From Opitutaceae bacterium (lineage in GTDB: Bacteria; Verrucomicrobiota; Verrucomicrobiia; Opitutales; Opitutaceae), in the NCBI GenBank assembly GCA_003151515.1, contig PLXS01000016.1, positions 1 through 64,000 on the forward strand: DNA of 64,000 nucleotides, read 5' to 3'. Each line of letters opens with the position of its first letter. Positions within the stretch are counted from its first letter, which is position 1. The notes below the pieces were generated by a model that was not told where the DNA came from, searched no databases, and was given only the letters and a program-made list of their open reading frames with translations. A program made the position numbers and the translations under genes. Shown here in pieces: positions 40,754-49,237 of this stretch.

Positions 40754-41859
40754 CACCGATGAGCGCGAGCGCCCATCGCGCGCCCATTGGCGTGAGAAGC
40801 GCGCGCCCGTTGGCGGCGCTCGTTCTCGCTTGCACGGTTGGAGTCGCCGGCCGGGCCGCCGATTATCCTGCGCCGTCCGAGGCCGACTATGTCATCAGGG
40901 ATTTCAAGTTCGCGTCCGGCGAGAGCCTCCCGGACCTGCGCATTCACTACCGGTTCCTCGGGCGGCCGGCGCGCGGGCCGGACGGGGCCCCGACGAACGC
41001 GGTCCTGATACTCCACGGAACCGGTGGCTCAGGGGCGAACTTCTTCAATCCCTATTTTGCGGGCGAGCTGTTTGGGCCGGGGCAGCCGCTGGATGCAGCC
41101 AGCCATTTCATCGTCGTACCGGACGGCATCGGCCACGGGGGGTCGTCCAAGCCGAGCGACGGAATGCACGCCCGCTTCCCCGCGTACTGCTATTCGGACA
41201 TGGTGGACGCGCAGTACCGGCTGGTGACCGAGGGGCTCAGCGTCAGCCATCTGCTCCTGGTGCTGGGGACCTCGATGGGGGGGATGCACACCTGGGTGTG
41301 GGGCGAGCGCCACCCCGCGTTCATGGACCACCTTATGCCGCTTGCGAGCCTGCCGGCGCAGATTTCCGGGCGCAACCGGGTCTGGCGCCGCGCGGTGATC
41401 GATTCTATCAGGGGCGACCCCTTGTGGAAGGGCGGGGAATACACGGCGCAGCCGCCCAGCCTGCGCGTCGCCGAGGAGCTCCTGTTCTTCATGGGCAGCA
41501 ATCCGGTTCGCAGGCAGGCCGAGATGCCGACCCTCGCCCAGGCCGACGCGGTCCTTGACCGCAATGTGGACCACGCGGTCACGCTCGGCGACGCCAACGA
41601 CCTCCTTTACGCCGTGTCCGCCTCCCGGGACTACGACCCCGGGCCGGACCTTGGGAAGATCCGGGCGCCACTCACCGCCGTCAACTCCGCCGACGACCTG
41701 ATCAACCCCCCGGAGCTTGGGATACTGGAGCGGGAGATCAAGCGGGTCGCGCACGGCCGGGCAGTCGTCGTCCCGGCAGGCGACGCCACATACGGCCATG
41801 GGACGCACACCCATGCGGCGGCGTGGAAGCCCTACCTGATCGACCTCCTGCGCCAATGA
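40750..41859 (+). CDS. Exported alpha/beta hydrolase, homoserine-acetyltransferase-like
   Basis: This encodes 369 residues. A signal peptide is present at about 15-37 (ARPLAALVLACTVGVAGRAA). The core shows LILHGTGGSG (oxyanion), the nucleophile elbow GTSMGGMHTW with Ser, an acid in NSADDLINP, and His in GHGTHTHA, giving a full triad. The pattern resembles MetX-type acyltransferases and related exported hydrolases. Export makes a biosynthetic MetX role unlikely; esterase or acyl transfer in the periplasm is more likely. The ATG overlaps the truncated MOSC frame by four bases. Confidence 0.8.
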   Translation: MTPMSASAHRAPIGVRSARPLAALVLACTVGVAGRAADYPAPSEADYVIRDFKFASGESLPDLRIHYRFLGRPARGPDGAPTNAVLILHGTGGSGANFFNPYFAGELFGPGQPLDAASHFIVVPDGIGHGGSSKPSDGMHARFPAYCYSDMVDAQYRLVTEGLSVSHLLLVLGTSMGGMHTWVWGERHPAFMDHLMPLASLPAQISGRNRVWRRAVIDSIRGDPLWKGGEYTAQPPSLRVAEELLFFMGSNPVRRQAEMPTLAQADAVLDRNVDHAVTLGDANDLLYAVSASRDYDPGPDLGKIRAPLTAVNSADDLINPPELGILEREIKRVAHGRAVVVPAGDATYGHGTHTHAAAWKPYLIDLLRQ

Positions 41860-41894
41860 GGCGGACGGAGGGACTCACCGCCCGGCGGCCGACC

Positions 41895-42164
41895 TCAGGC
41901 GGCCGCGGGCGTGTAGGCCTTTGAGATATTCCTGACCTGAATGGGCCTGACGCGGGCCGGCTCTTCGGCCGGTCCCTCCTCGTACGTGATCTTTCCCTCG
42001 GCGATCTCCCGCAGCGCCGTGTCCTCGGCGGAGAGGTGCTCCAGCGACTCCACGAGCGGGCGGTGGCCGCGCCGCAGCTGCTTCACGCGCAGCGAGACGA
42101 CGTTCACAAGAATGTTCGGATCGTCGATCACCTTCAGGGCGCTTTTGATGTAGTCGTCTCTCAT
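41895..42164 (-). CDS. rpoZ: RNA polymerase omega subunit
   Basis: This encodes 89 residues. It starts MRDDYIKSALKVIDDPNILVNVVSLRVKQL and continues RRGHRPLVES and TALREIAEGKITYE, the omega core that wraps the beta-prime C-terminus. The spacing of the VxxRxxQL helix and the ALxEIxxGKI motif is canonical. The gene is convergent with the alpha/beta hydrolase. Confidence 0.93.
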   Translation of the reverse strand: MRDDYIKSALKVIDDPNILVNVVSLRVKQLRRGHRPLVESLEHLSAEDTALREIAEGKITYEEGPAEEPARVRPIQVRNISKAYTPAAA

Positions 42165-42602
42165 TTGCGGGATGTTGGGTTGTCGATCGCTGTTCTCGCT
42201 GGGTTGTTCATCCTAGGCGCATACCATCGCCGCCGCGATGCAATTCGGCCGATTTTCCCCGCCCGGGGGCCGGCTGCGCGGGCAAGGCGTTGCCCGGCGA
42301 CCCGCTTGCGACTGTTTTCGCGATCCCGGCCGCTTTCCCGCGCCCCGCGGCCGCCCAGGGCGGCGGACTCCCGCGCGGGCCCCGCCGGAACCGCCCGCAT
42401 CGCTTACCCTTTCCGGCGCACAATCTGCAACGGAACAGGGTGGCCCGCGCACGACTTACCCGCGCGGCCCCGCGGCGCGGTGTAATGCTTGGCGTTTTTG
42501 CGGCTCCCGCGATAGGGTTGAATCGCCGGGCAGATGCATCCGTGAATGCCGCCGCGCGCGGCGGCGGCGCCAGCGGGTATCTGCCAGACCCATGCGCCTC
42601 CT
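42165..42602. other. Gap between rpoZ and rpmI
   Basis: There are 438 GC-rich bases, divergent between rpoZ (-) and rpmI (+). It must hold both promoters. Several frames are open but low in complexity (Arg/Pro/Ala), as expected for GC-rich noncoding DNA. I see no infC, tRNA or clear leader hairpin. Confidence 0.4.
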
Positions 42603-42797
42603 ATGCAAAAGACCAAGAAATCCGTCGCCAAGAGATTCAAGATCACCGCCACCGGCAAGATGATGCGGCGAACCCCGGGGTTCCGCCACCTGCTCGCGGC
42701 GAAGAGCACCAAGTCCAAGCGCCGCGCCACGCGCGACAAACTTGTCGCGCCCGGCCACGCCGCGGCCCTGGTCCAGTGCCTGCCGTTCCACCGCTAG
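42603..42797 (+). CDS. rpmI: Ribosomal protein L35
   Basis: This encodes 64 residues, full length for bL35: MQKTKKSVAKRFKITATGKM, then RTPGFRHLLAAKSTKSKRR and a short C-terminus. It is strongly basic, as expected for a 50S component. Unlike the common infC-rpmI-rplT order, neither IF3 nor L20 is adjacent; a transglutaminase-like gene follows 11 bases later. Confidence 0.95.
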   Translation: MQKTKKSVAKRFKITATGKMMRRTPGFRHLLAAKSTKSKRRATRDKLVAPGHAAALVQCLPFHR

Positions 42798-42808
42798 GCG
42801 GATGACGC

Positions 42809-43753
42809 TTGGACCCTTTCGCGAGCAGCCCGAGGCCGCGCCCGGCCTTTGACGTCACGCTGCGGGTCGGGTGCAGCCTGGCCTACGAGGTGACGGGCAC
42901 GGCGTCGCTGCTCCTGCACGTCCAGCCGCGGCCGAGCCGCGAGCACGCGGTGGTGTTCGAGGCGCTGACGATGGGCGAGGGCCTGCCGGCGGAGTCCTTC
43001 AACGACTCGCACGGCAACCGCGTGTGGCGCGTCAAGCTGGCCCGCGGCGCGAACTACTTCCGGCACGACGCCATCGTCGCGACGACCTCGCTGCCCGACA
43101 ACCACCACCTGCCCGCCGCCTCGCCCCTCGCGCCCTCCGAGCTGCCCGTGGGCCTTCTTCGCTACACCCTGCCGAGCCGCTACTGCGACTCCGACAAACT
43201 CGCCAAGTTCGCCTGGGACAAGTTCGGCACGGTCGAGCACGGGCTGCCGCGCGTGGCCGCGATCAGCCTCTGGCTGCACGAGAACATCGAGTACCGCCAC
43301 CTCTCCGGCCGCGCGGATCTCTCCGCCTGGGACGTGCTGCAGCGCGGCTACGGCGTCTGCCGCGACTTCGCCCACCTGGCTGTCGCGCTCAACCGCATCT
43401 TCAACCTGCCGGCGCGCTACGTGACCGGGCACCTGCCCGACATCGGGTTCCCCTGCCCGGAGGACCAGATGGATTTCCACGCCTACGCCGAGGTCTACGT
43501 CGGCCGCAACTGGTACACGTCGGACGCGCGCTTCCATGTGCCTCGCATCGGACGGATCAAGATCTCCTGCGGGCTCGACGCCGTGGACGGCGCGTTCTCG
43601 ACGCTCTACGGGGGCGCGACGCTGAGCTACTTCCAGGTGTGGGCCTACCAGGTGGCGCGGGGGACGGTCGGCGTGGGCGACCCTCTCGATTTCTCCAAGC
43701 GCATCGACAACCAGACGGTGGTGCGCACGGAAGAGCCGTATTCGGTCGGCTAG
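42809..43753 (+). CDS. Transglutaminase-like cysteine protease-fold protein
   Basis: This encodes 314 residues from a TTG at 42809; no ATG or GTG fits earlier. An N-terminal beta domain (about 15-115) is followed by the transglutaminase core: Cys in GYGVCRDFAHLAVALNR, His in MDFHAYAEVYVG and Asp in WYTSDARFHVPR. The triad is complete. No signal peptide is seen. Relatives include proteases, peptide N-glycanases and cyanophycin-cluster proteins; the substrate is unknown. It lies 11 bases after rpmI. Confidence 0.82.
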   Translation: MDPFASSPRPRPAFDVTLRVGCSLAYEVTGTASLLLHVQPRPSREHAVVFEALTMGEGLPAESFNDSHGNRVWRVKLARGANYFRHDAIVATTSLPDNHHLPAASPLAPSELPVGLLRYTLPSRYCDSDKLAKFAWDKFGTVEHGLPRVAAISLWLHENIEYRHLSGRADLSAWDVLQRGYGVCRDFAHLAVALNRIFNLPARYVTGHLPDIGFPCPEDQMDFHAYAEVYVGRNWYTSDARFHVPRIGRIKISCGLDAVDGAFSTLYGGATLSYFQVWAYQVARGTVGVGDPLDFSKRIDNQTVVRTEEPYSVG

Positions 43754-43792
43754 GCGATCCGGCGGCGCCCGCGCGCCGGGGCGCCCTCGGCG

Positions 43793-43831
43793 GGCGGACC
43801 CCAAGGGTGCTCCCCTGCCCGGGGGTTCGCC
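43793..43831. terminator. Hairpin between convergent transglutaminase and PLP-enzyme genes
   Basis: GGCGGACCCC (43793-43802) pairs with GGGGTTCGCC (43822-43831), one G-T pair, enclosing 19 bases. It fills the gap between two convergent stops, so it may end both transcripts, although no T-run follows on either strand. Confidence 0.45.
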
Positions 43832-43832
43832 G

Positions 43833-45287
43833 TCACCCCGCCGCTTTCCTGTTGAAGGCTCCGATCAGCCTGTCGAACGCGGCCACCTCGCCCTCGAACA
43901 TCGAGCTCCAGTACTGCGGGTCCCACTGGGCGTTGAGCTCCTCCACGCTCTTTCCCTGCTGCTCCACCCAGGTGTAGTACTTGAGGTTGTGGATCGCCTT
44001 TCGGTCCGCATGGGTGAGCTCCTTGAAGTAGGCGACCGACTGGGACCGGACGGGCCCGGCGAAGTCGGCCACGGCCGCCCTGCCCGTGTACGCCCCGCGC
44101 TCCCGCCGCAGCTCCGCGAGCCGCGACTGGTACAGCTGCATCGAGTCGGTGAAGACCGTGAACACGACGTCGCGCCCGTCGAGCTCGAAGTACTTGGCCG
44201 TCTTGACCGCGGCCAGGAGGTTGCAGACGCCCGAGATCCCGAGGAGCGGGAGCCTGGCGAGCCTGCGCGCCGGCACCCCGAGCGACCTGAGGTAGGCGAC
44301 CCCGGCCGGCTCGTTGAAGAGCCGCACGATCCTCATGCAGTCCTCGTCGTCGATGGCCGCGACGGCGTCGGTGTTGCGCACGTTGTGCACCCACGGGACG
44401 TGCTTGTCGCCGATCCCCTCGATGCGGTGGGCGCCGAAGCCGTTCTGCAGCAGCGTCGGGCACTGGAGCGCCTCGGTCGCCACGACCTTGAGGTGCGGGT
44501 GCTTGGTCTTCAGGTAGTCGCCCGCGGCAATCGTCCCCGCGGAGCCCGTGGCCGAGACGTAGGCCGCGGCACGCAGGCGACGGTCCCCGAGGCCCTCGAA
44601 CACCTCCTCGATCGCCGGCCCGGTAACGCTGTAGTGGAAGATCGGGTTCCCGAACTCCTCGAACTGGTTGAAGATCACGTTCGCGGGGTCGCGCCGCAGC
44701 TCCCAGCACTTGTCGTAGATCTCCTTGACGTTCGACTCGCTGCCGGGCGTCGCGATCACCGTGGCGCCGATCTCGCGCAGCCACTCGAAGCGCTCGCGCG
44801 ACATCTCCTCCGGGAGGATGGCGATAGGCGTGCAGCCCAGGAGCGCGCAGTCGAACGCCCCTCCCCTGCAGAAGTTGCCGGTCGACGGCCAGACCGCCCT
44901 GTGGCTCTCGGGGTCGAACTCCCCGCTCACGAGCCTCGGCACCAGGCAGCCGAAGGCGGCGCCCACCTTGTGGGCGCCCGTCGGGAAGTACGAGCCCACG
45001 AGGCCGATGACCCGGGCCCGCACGCCCGTTATCTCGGGCGGGATCTCGAGGAAGTTGACGCCCCCGTACAGGCCCGTGCGCACGTCGTTCTTCCAGGTGA
45101 TGCGGAAGAGGTTCACGGGGTCGACGTCCCAGAGGCGCACGCCCCTCAAGCGCGAGCGCACGGACTGCGGGATGCGCGAGGGGTCGCGCAGTTGCGCGAA
45201 GGTGGGGATCACGACGCCGCGCGCGCGGCAGCGCGCGGCCGTCCTGCGCACGACCGACGGGTTGATGCTCTTGATGATCGAGGCCAT
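43833..45287 (-). CDS. Fold-type II PLP enzyme of the purine-type cluster
   Basis: This encodes 484 residues of the tryptophan-synthase-beta superfamily. The PLP Lys is at about 107 in FPTGAHKVGAAFG. A substrate-binding WPSTGNFCRGGAF motif and the Gly-rich phosphate loop SATGSAGTIAAG are visible. It differs from E. coli YgeX (about 400 residues, KxxGLNAFK type) and from cysteine synthase. It is the last gene of the operon, one base after ygeW. The chemistry is probably beta-elimination or replacement on an amino acid; diaminopropionate is a candidate from context only. Confidence 0.8.
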   Translation of the reverse strand: MASIIKSINPSVVRRTAARCRARGVVIPTFAQLRDPSRIPQSVRSRLRGVRLWDVDPVNLFRITWKNDVRTGLYGGVNFLEIPPEITGVRARVIGLVGSYFPTGAHKVGAAFGCLVPRLVSGEFDPESHRAVWPSTGNFCRGGAFDCALLGCTPIAILPEEMSRERFEWLREIGATVIATPGSESNVKEIYDKCWELRRDPANVIFNQFEEFGNPIFHYSVTGPAIEEVFEGLGDRRLRAAAYVSATGSAGTIAAGDYLKTKHPHLKVVATEALQCPTLLQNGFGAHRIEGIGDKHVPWVHNVRNTDAVAAIDDEDCMRIVRLFNEPAGVAYLRSLGVPARRLARLPLLGISGVCNLLAAVKTAKYFELDGRDVVFTVFTDSMQLYQSRLAELRRERGAYTGRAAVADFAGPVRSQSVAYFKELTHADRKAIHNLKYYTWVEQQGKSVEELNAQWDPQYWSSMFEGEVAAFDRLIGAFNRKAAG

Positions 45288-45288
45288 G

Positions 45289-46458
45289 TCAGTCCTTTGC
45301 TAGGTGCCGGAGCACGGATGGGGTGTCCTTGAAGCGCGCCATGAGGATCATGGCGGCGATGACGAAGGGCTTGAAGCTCGCCTCGCGGTAGGTCGCCAGC
45401 CGGTAGCGCTCGAAGACGCTCGCCGCGACCTCGCCCCGCTCGCAGCTGACGCCGGAGATGTCCGCCGGCAGGCAGTGCATGTAGAGCGCCTTGCCGGCGC
45501 GGGTGAGCGCCATCTTGGCCTCGTCGCACTCCCAGGACTTGAAGCGCGCGTTGTTGGCCAGGCACTCCTTCTCGAGCGCCTCCAGGCCCCCGCGGTCGCC
45601 CCTCTGAAGGAGCGGCGTCCTCCTCCCCATGACGTCGTACGGCGCCCAGGACTTGGGGTACACGACATCCGCGTCGCGGAAGGCGTCCTCCATGCTCGAG
45701 GCGACCGAGAACGTCCCGCCGCTCGCCGCGCTGTTGCGCCGCGCGAGCTCGACCACCTCGGGGATGAGCCCGTAGCCCTCCGGGTTCGCGAGCGTGACGT
45801 CCATCCCGAAGCGCGACATGAGGGCGATGACGCCCTGCGGCACCGACAGCGGCTTGCCGTAGCTGGGCGAGTAGGCCCAGGACATCGCGATCTTCTTGCC
45901 GCGCAGCGCCTCGAGGGAGCCGAAGTGCCTCTTGAGGGCCACAAGGTCGGCCATGGACTGCGTCGGGTGGTCGATGTCGCACTGCAGGTTGACGAGCGTC
46001 GGGCGCTGGTGCAGGACGCCCTGCTCGAAGCCCTCCTGGACCGCGGCCGCGACCCCGCGCATGTACCTGTTGCCCTCGCCGAGGTACATGTCGTCGCGGA
46101 TCCCGATGACCTCGGCCATGAACGAGATCATGTTCGCCGTCTCGCGCACGGTCTCGCCGTGCGCGATCTGCGACTTCTCCTCGTCCAGGTCCGAGAGGCC
46201 GAGCCCGAGGGCGTTGACCGCCGACGCGAAGCTGAAGCGGGTGCGCGTCGAGTTGTCGCGGAAGATGGAGATCGCGAGCCCCGAGTCGAACACCCGCAGG
46301 GGCCTGCCCGCCCGGTGGAGCTCCGAGAGGACCTCGGCGACGAGGGCCAGGGCGCGGATCTCCGCGTCGGACTTCTCCCAGGTGAGCAGGAAGTCCTTCC
46401 CGTGCATGTCGGTCCTCAGCTTGGACAGCTGCGCAATGGCCTTGGTGATGTCGCTCAT
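45289..46458 (-). CDS. ygeW: YgeW-type (knotted) carbamoyltransferase
   Basis: This encodes 389 residues. Motifs of the transcarbamylase fold are FRDNSTRTRFSFASA (carbamoyl-phosphate site), DIDHPTQSMADL, and HCLPADISG near the C-terminus. Length and the KSWAPYDVMG stretch fit YgeW, whose physiological partner was long unknown and which is associated with purine-type gene clusters. In this context it probably runs in the catabolic direction, releasing carbamoyl phosphate from a ureido compound. The ATG overlaps the stop of the 2Fe-2S subunit gene by four bases. The flanking carbamate kinase would turn carbamoyl phosphate into ATP. Confidence 0.9.
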   Translation of the reverse strand: MSDITKAIAQLSKLRTDMHGKDFLLTWEKSDAEIRALALVAEVLSELHRAGRPLRVFDSGLAISIFRDNSTRTRFSFASAVNALGLGLSDLDEEKSQIAHGETVRETANMISFMAEVIGIRDDMYLGEGNRYMRGVAAAVQEGFEQGVLHQRPTLVNLQCDIDHPTQSMADLVALKRHFGSLEALRGKKIAMSWAYSPSYGKPLSVPQGVIALMSRFGMDVTLANPEGYGLIPEVVELARRNSAASGGTFSVASSMEDAFRDADVVYPKSWAPYDVMGRRTPLLQRGDRGGLEALEKECLANNARFKSWECDEAKMALTRAGKALYMHCLPADISGVSCERGEVAASVFERYRLATYREASFKPFVIAAMILMARFKDTPSVLRHLAKD

Positions 46459-46955
46459 GGTGAAGGGGGCCCGGCGGGGGCGGCCTCGGGCGCCGGCCGG
46501 TAGTGGGCGGCGGCCTCCTCGATCGCGTCTATGATCTGCTGGTAGCCCGTGCACCTGCACAGGTTGCCGTTGATGGCCTTGCGGATCTCGTCCCGGGTCG
46601 GGCGCGGGTTCTTGAGCAGGAACGCGTGGGCCACGAGCACCATGCCGGGCGTGCAGAAGCCGCACTGGATGGCTCCGCGCTCGACGAAGGCCCGCTGCAG
46701 GGGGTGCAGGGTGCCGTCCGCCGCCGCCATCCCCTCGATCGTGAGCATGCGGTGGCCGGCCACGTCCCTGACGCGCTTGATGCAGATCTTCATCGGCTCG
46801 CCGTCCAGGAGGACCGTGCACGCGCCGCAGGCCCCGATGTCGCAGGCGTTCTTCGCCCCGGTGAGGTCCAGGTCCTCGCGAAGGAAGGCGATCAACTTCC
46901 TCTCGCCCACGGAGTCCGCCACCTCGAGGTCGCGCCCGTTGATGTTGAGCCTCAT
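46455..46955 (-). CDS. Xanthine-dehydrogenase-family 2Fe-2S subunit
   Basis: This encodes 166 residues. A plant-type ferredoxin domain (CDIGACGACTVLLDGEPMKIC) is followed by a helical domain with the second cluster (QCGFCTPGM and NLCRCTGYQ). The C-terminal 15 residues are Pro/Ala-rich. This small subunit passes electrons from the molybdenum centre. It overlaps the molybdenum subunit gene and ygeW by four bases each way, so all three are translationally coupled. Confidence 0.93.
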   Translation of the reverse strand: MRLNINGRDLEVADSVGERKLIAFLREDLDLTGAKNACDIGACGACTVLLDGEPMKICIKRVRDVAGHRMLTIEGMAAADGTLHPLQRAFVERGAIQCGFCTPGMVLVAHAFLLKNPRPTRDEIRKAINGNLCRCTGYQQIIDAIEEAAAHYRPAPEAAPAGPPSP

Positions 46956-49237
46956 AGGCGGCAGTCCTCCTCGGCCGGCTCCTCGGGCGCGGCCGACAGC
47001 CTGATCGGCAGCGAGAGCTCCCGCCTCCCCGTCGCGTTGAACACGGCATTCGCGATCGCCGGCGCCAGGATCTCGTTCGTCGGCTCGCCCAGGGCCTTCG
47101 CCCCGGTCGGCGACTGCGGGTCCGGGTTCTCGACGATGATCGCCGTCATCTCGGGCAGGTCCATGGCGCGCGGGATGCGGTAGGTGTTCAGGTTCTGGTT
47201 CTGGATCCTCCCGTCCTTCTGCCGGATCTCCTCGTGCAGCGCGTAGCCCGTCGCCATTGCCATCCCCCCGAAGAACTGGCCCCGGACCATCTCGCGGTTG
47301 ACGGCGCGCCCGACGTCGTGGGCGGCCACCGCGCCGAGGAGCCTCACCTTGCCCGTCTTCCTGCTGACCGTGAGCTCGACCGCCTGGCAGCCGTAGACCC
47401 AGGTGAAGTAGGCGTCCCCCTGTCCGGTGTGCTCGTCCCAGGTGACCCGGGGCGCCTTGAACACCCCGAAGGCGTGCGGGAAGCGCTGCGTCTGGTACAT
47501 CTGGCGGATCGCCTCGTCGAAGGCCACGGAGCGCCGGCCGGTCCCGTCCAGGGCCGCGTCGGCAGCGAAGCGCACCTCGCCCGCCGGGCACTGCAGCTGG
47601 GCGCACACCGCCTCGGCTATCTTGGCCTTGAGCTCGCGGGCCGCCGCCGTGACGGCGCCCCCGCCCATGATCGTGCCGCGCGAGGCGACCGTGGTCCCGC
47701 TGTCCGGGATCGTCGAGGTGGAGGAGCGCCGGTAGCGGATCCGCTCGACTCCGACGCCAAGCTCGGCCGCCGCGATGATCATCATCGCCGACTCCGCCCC
47801 CTGGCCATTCTCGTGGACGCCCGCCTCGAGGATTATCGAGCCGTCGGGCTGCACGGTGATCATGGCCGCGCAGAAGTCCGTCCCCTCGGCGCCGAGGCTC
47901 ACCCCGCGGTAGCTCATGGCGAGCCCGATCCCGTAGAGCTCGTCGCCTCCGGCCCTGCCGCGGGAGCAGCGGGCGAGCTTCTCCTCGTATCCGCTTTCGC
48001 GCACAACGGCCTCCAGCACCTCTCCCATGGCGACCTTGTGCGTGTCCAGCCTCTGGCCGGTTATGGTCACGCTTCCCTGGCGCACCATGTTGCGCCTGCG
48101 CAACTCGAGCGCGGGGATGCCCAGCCTCTGGGCCGCGATCTCCACCATCTGCTCGACGACGAAGTTCATCTGGGGCGAGCCGAACCCGCGCATCGCCCCG
48201 GCGACGATGTTGTTCGTGTACACCCCCACCGTGTCGCAGTGGACGTTGTCCACGACGTAGGGCCCGCAGCACTGGACCGTGGAGCGCCACGTGACCCACG
48301 GGGTCACCGAGCAGTAGGCCCCGCCGTCCGCGACGATCCGGCACTGCACGGCCGTGATGAGCCCGCTCTTGGTGACCCCCATCTTGTAGGCGACGCGGTA
48401 CGGGTGGCGCTTGTAGCTCTCGCGCACCGACCAGTCGCGCCGGTACATCATCTTGACGGGCCGCCCGAGGATCCTCGCCGCCAGGGCTGCCCGGGCGCAG
48501 ACGACCGCGGCCGTGTCGTCCTTGCCGCCGAAGCCCCCGCCCATGGGCGTCCCGATCACCTCGACCCCCGAGAGCGGCACGCCCAGGCACGCGCAGACGA
48601 AGCGGCGCGTGCTGAAGGGGTGCTGCATGCTTCCGTAGACCTCGATGACGCCGTCCGGGCGCGGCACACCGACCGCGACCTCGGGCTCCATGTAGGCGTG
48701 CTCGACGCTCTGGGTGCGGAAGCTCTCCTCGACCACCAGGTCGGCCTGCCTGAACCCCTCCGCCACGTCCCCGCGCCGGATCCGGTGCGTGTTGACGACG
48801 TTGGTCCCCAGGTCCTCGTGCACGAGGGGGGAGCCGGGCTTCAGGGCCTCCTCGGGGTCGAGCACCGCCGCCAGCGGCTCGGCCTCCACCCTGACCAGAT
48901 CGCCCGCGCGGATCGCGCTGTCGCGGGTCTCGGCGACCACCATCGCGACGACGTCGCCGTTGTAGCGGACCTTGTCGTCGGCGAAGATCCTGTAGTCGCG
49001 CACGATCTGGCCGTAGCGGTTGGTCCCCGGGACGTCGCGCGCCGTGAGCACGGCGACCACGCCGGGCGCCCGCGCGGCCGCCTCGGTGTCGACGCGCACG
49101 AGCCTCGCGTGGACGAAGTCGCTGTAGACCGGCGCGGCGTGCAGGAGGCGGGCGAACTTGAGGTCGTCGGTGTACTTGGCGCCGCCCGTCACCTTGGCGT
49201 GGGCGTCGTTCCTCCAGGCCTTGCCGCTGGAGCTCAC
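46952..49237 (-). CDS. Xanthine-dehydrogenase-family molybdenum subunit
   Basis: This encodes 761 residues. It starts at the GTG at 49237, which overlaps the preceding stop as GTGA. Features are an N-terminal hammerhead domain, the molybdopterin segment GTPMGGGFGGKDD, the active-site Arg in AGAMRGFGSPQ, and the catalytic Glu in GAKALGEPTNE. This is the hydroxylase family that acts on purines and other N-heterocycles. No FAD-subunit gene (XdhB/YgfM/CoxM type) and no XdhC-like maturase are in the window, so electrons must leave by another partner; the DPYD-like flavoprotein upstream is a candidate. The exact substrate cannot be read from the sequence. Confidence 0.92.
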   Translation of the reverse strand: MSSSGKAWRNDAHAKVTGGAKYTDDLKFARLLHAAPVYSDFVHARLVRVDTEAAARAPGVVAVLTARDVPGTNRYGQIVRDYRIFADDKVRYNGDVVAMVVAETRDSAIRAGDLVRVEAEPLAAVLDPEEALKPGSPLVHEDLGTNVVNTHRIRRGDVAEGFRQADLVVEESFRTQSVEHAYMEPEVAVGVPRPDGVIEVYGSMQHPFSTRRFVCACLGVPLSGVEVIGTPMGGGFGGKDDTAAVVCARAALAARILGRPVKMMYRRDWSVRESYKRHPYRVAYKMGVTKSGLITAVQCRIVADGGAYCSVTPWVTWRSTVQCCGPYVVDNVHCDTVGVYTNNIVAGAMRGFGSPQMNFVVEQMVEIAAQRLGIPALELRRRNMVRQGSVTITGQRLDTHKVAMGEVLEAVVRESGYEEKLARCSRGRAGGDELYGIGLAMSYRGVSLGAEGTDFCAAMITVQPDGSIILEAGVHENGQGAESAMMIIAAAELGVGVERIRYRRSSTSTIPDSGTTVASRGTIMGGGAVTAAARELKAKIAEAVCAQLQCPAGEVRFAADAALDGTGRRSVAFDEAIRQMYQTQRFPHAFGVFKAPRVTWDEHTGQGDAYFTWVYGCQAVELTVSRKTGKVRLLGAVAAHDVGRAVNREMVRGQFFGGMAMATGYALHEEIRQKDGRIQNQNLNTYRIPRAMDLPEMTAIIVENPDPQSPTGAKALGEPTNEILAPAIANAVFNATGRRELSLPIRLSAAPEEPAEEDCRL

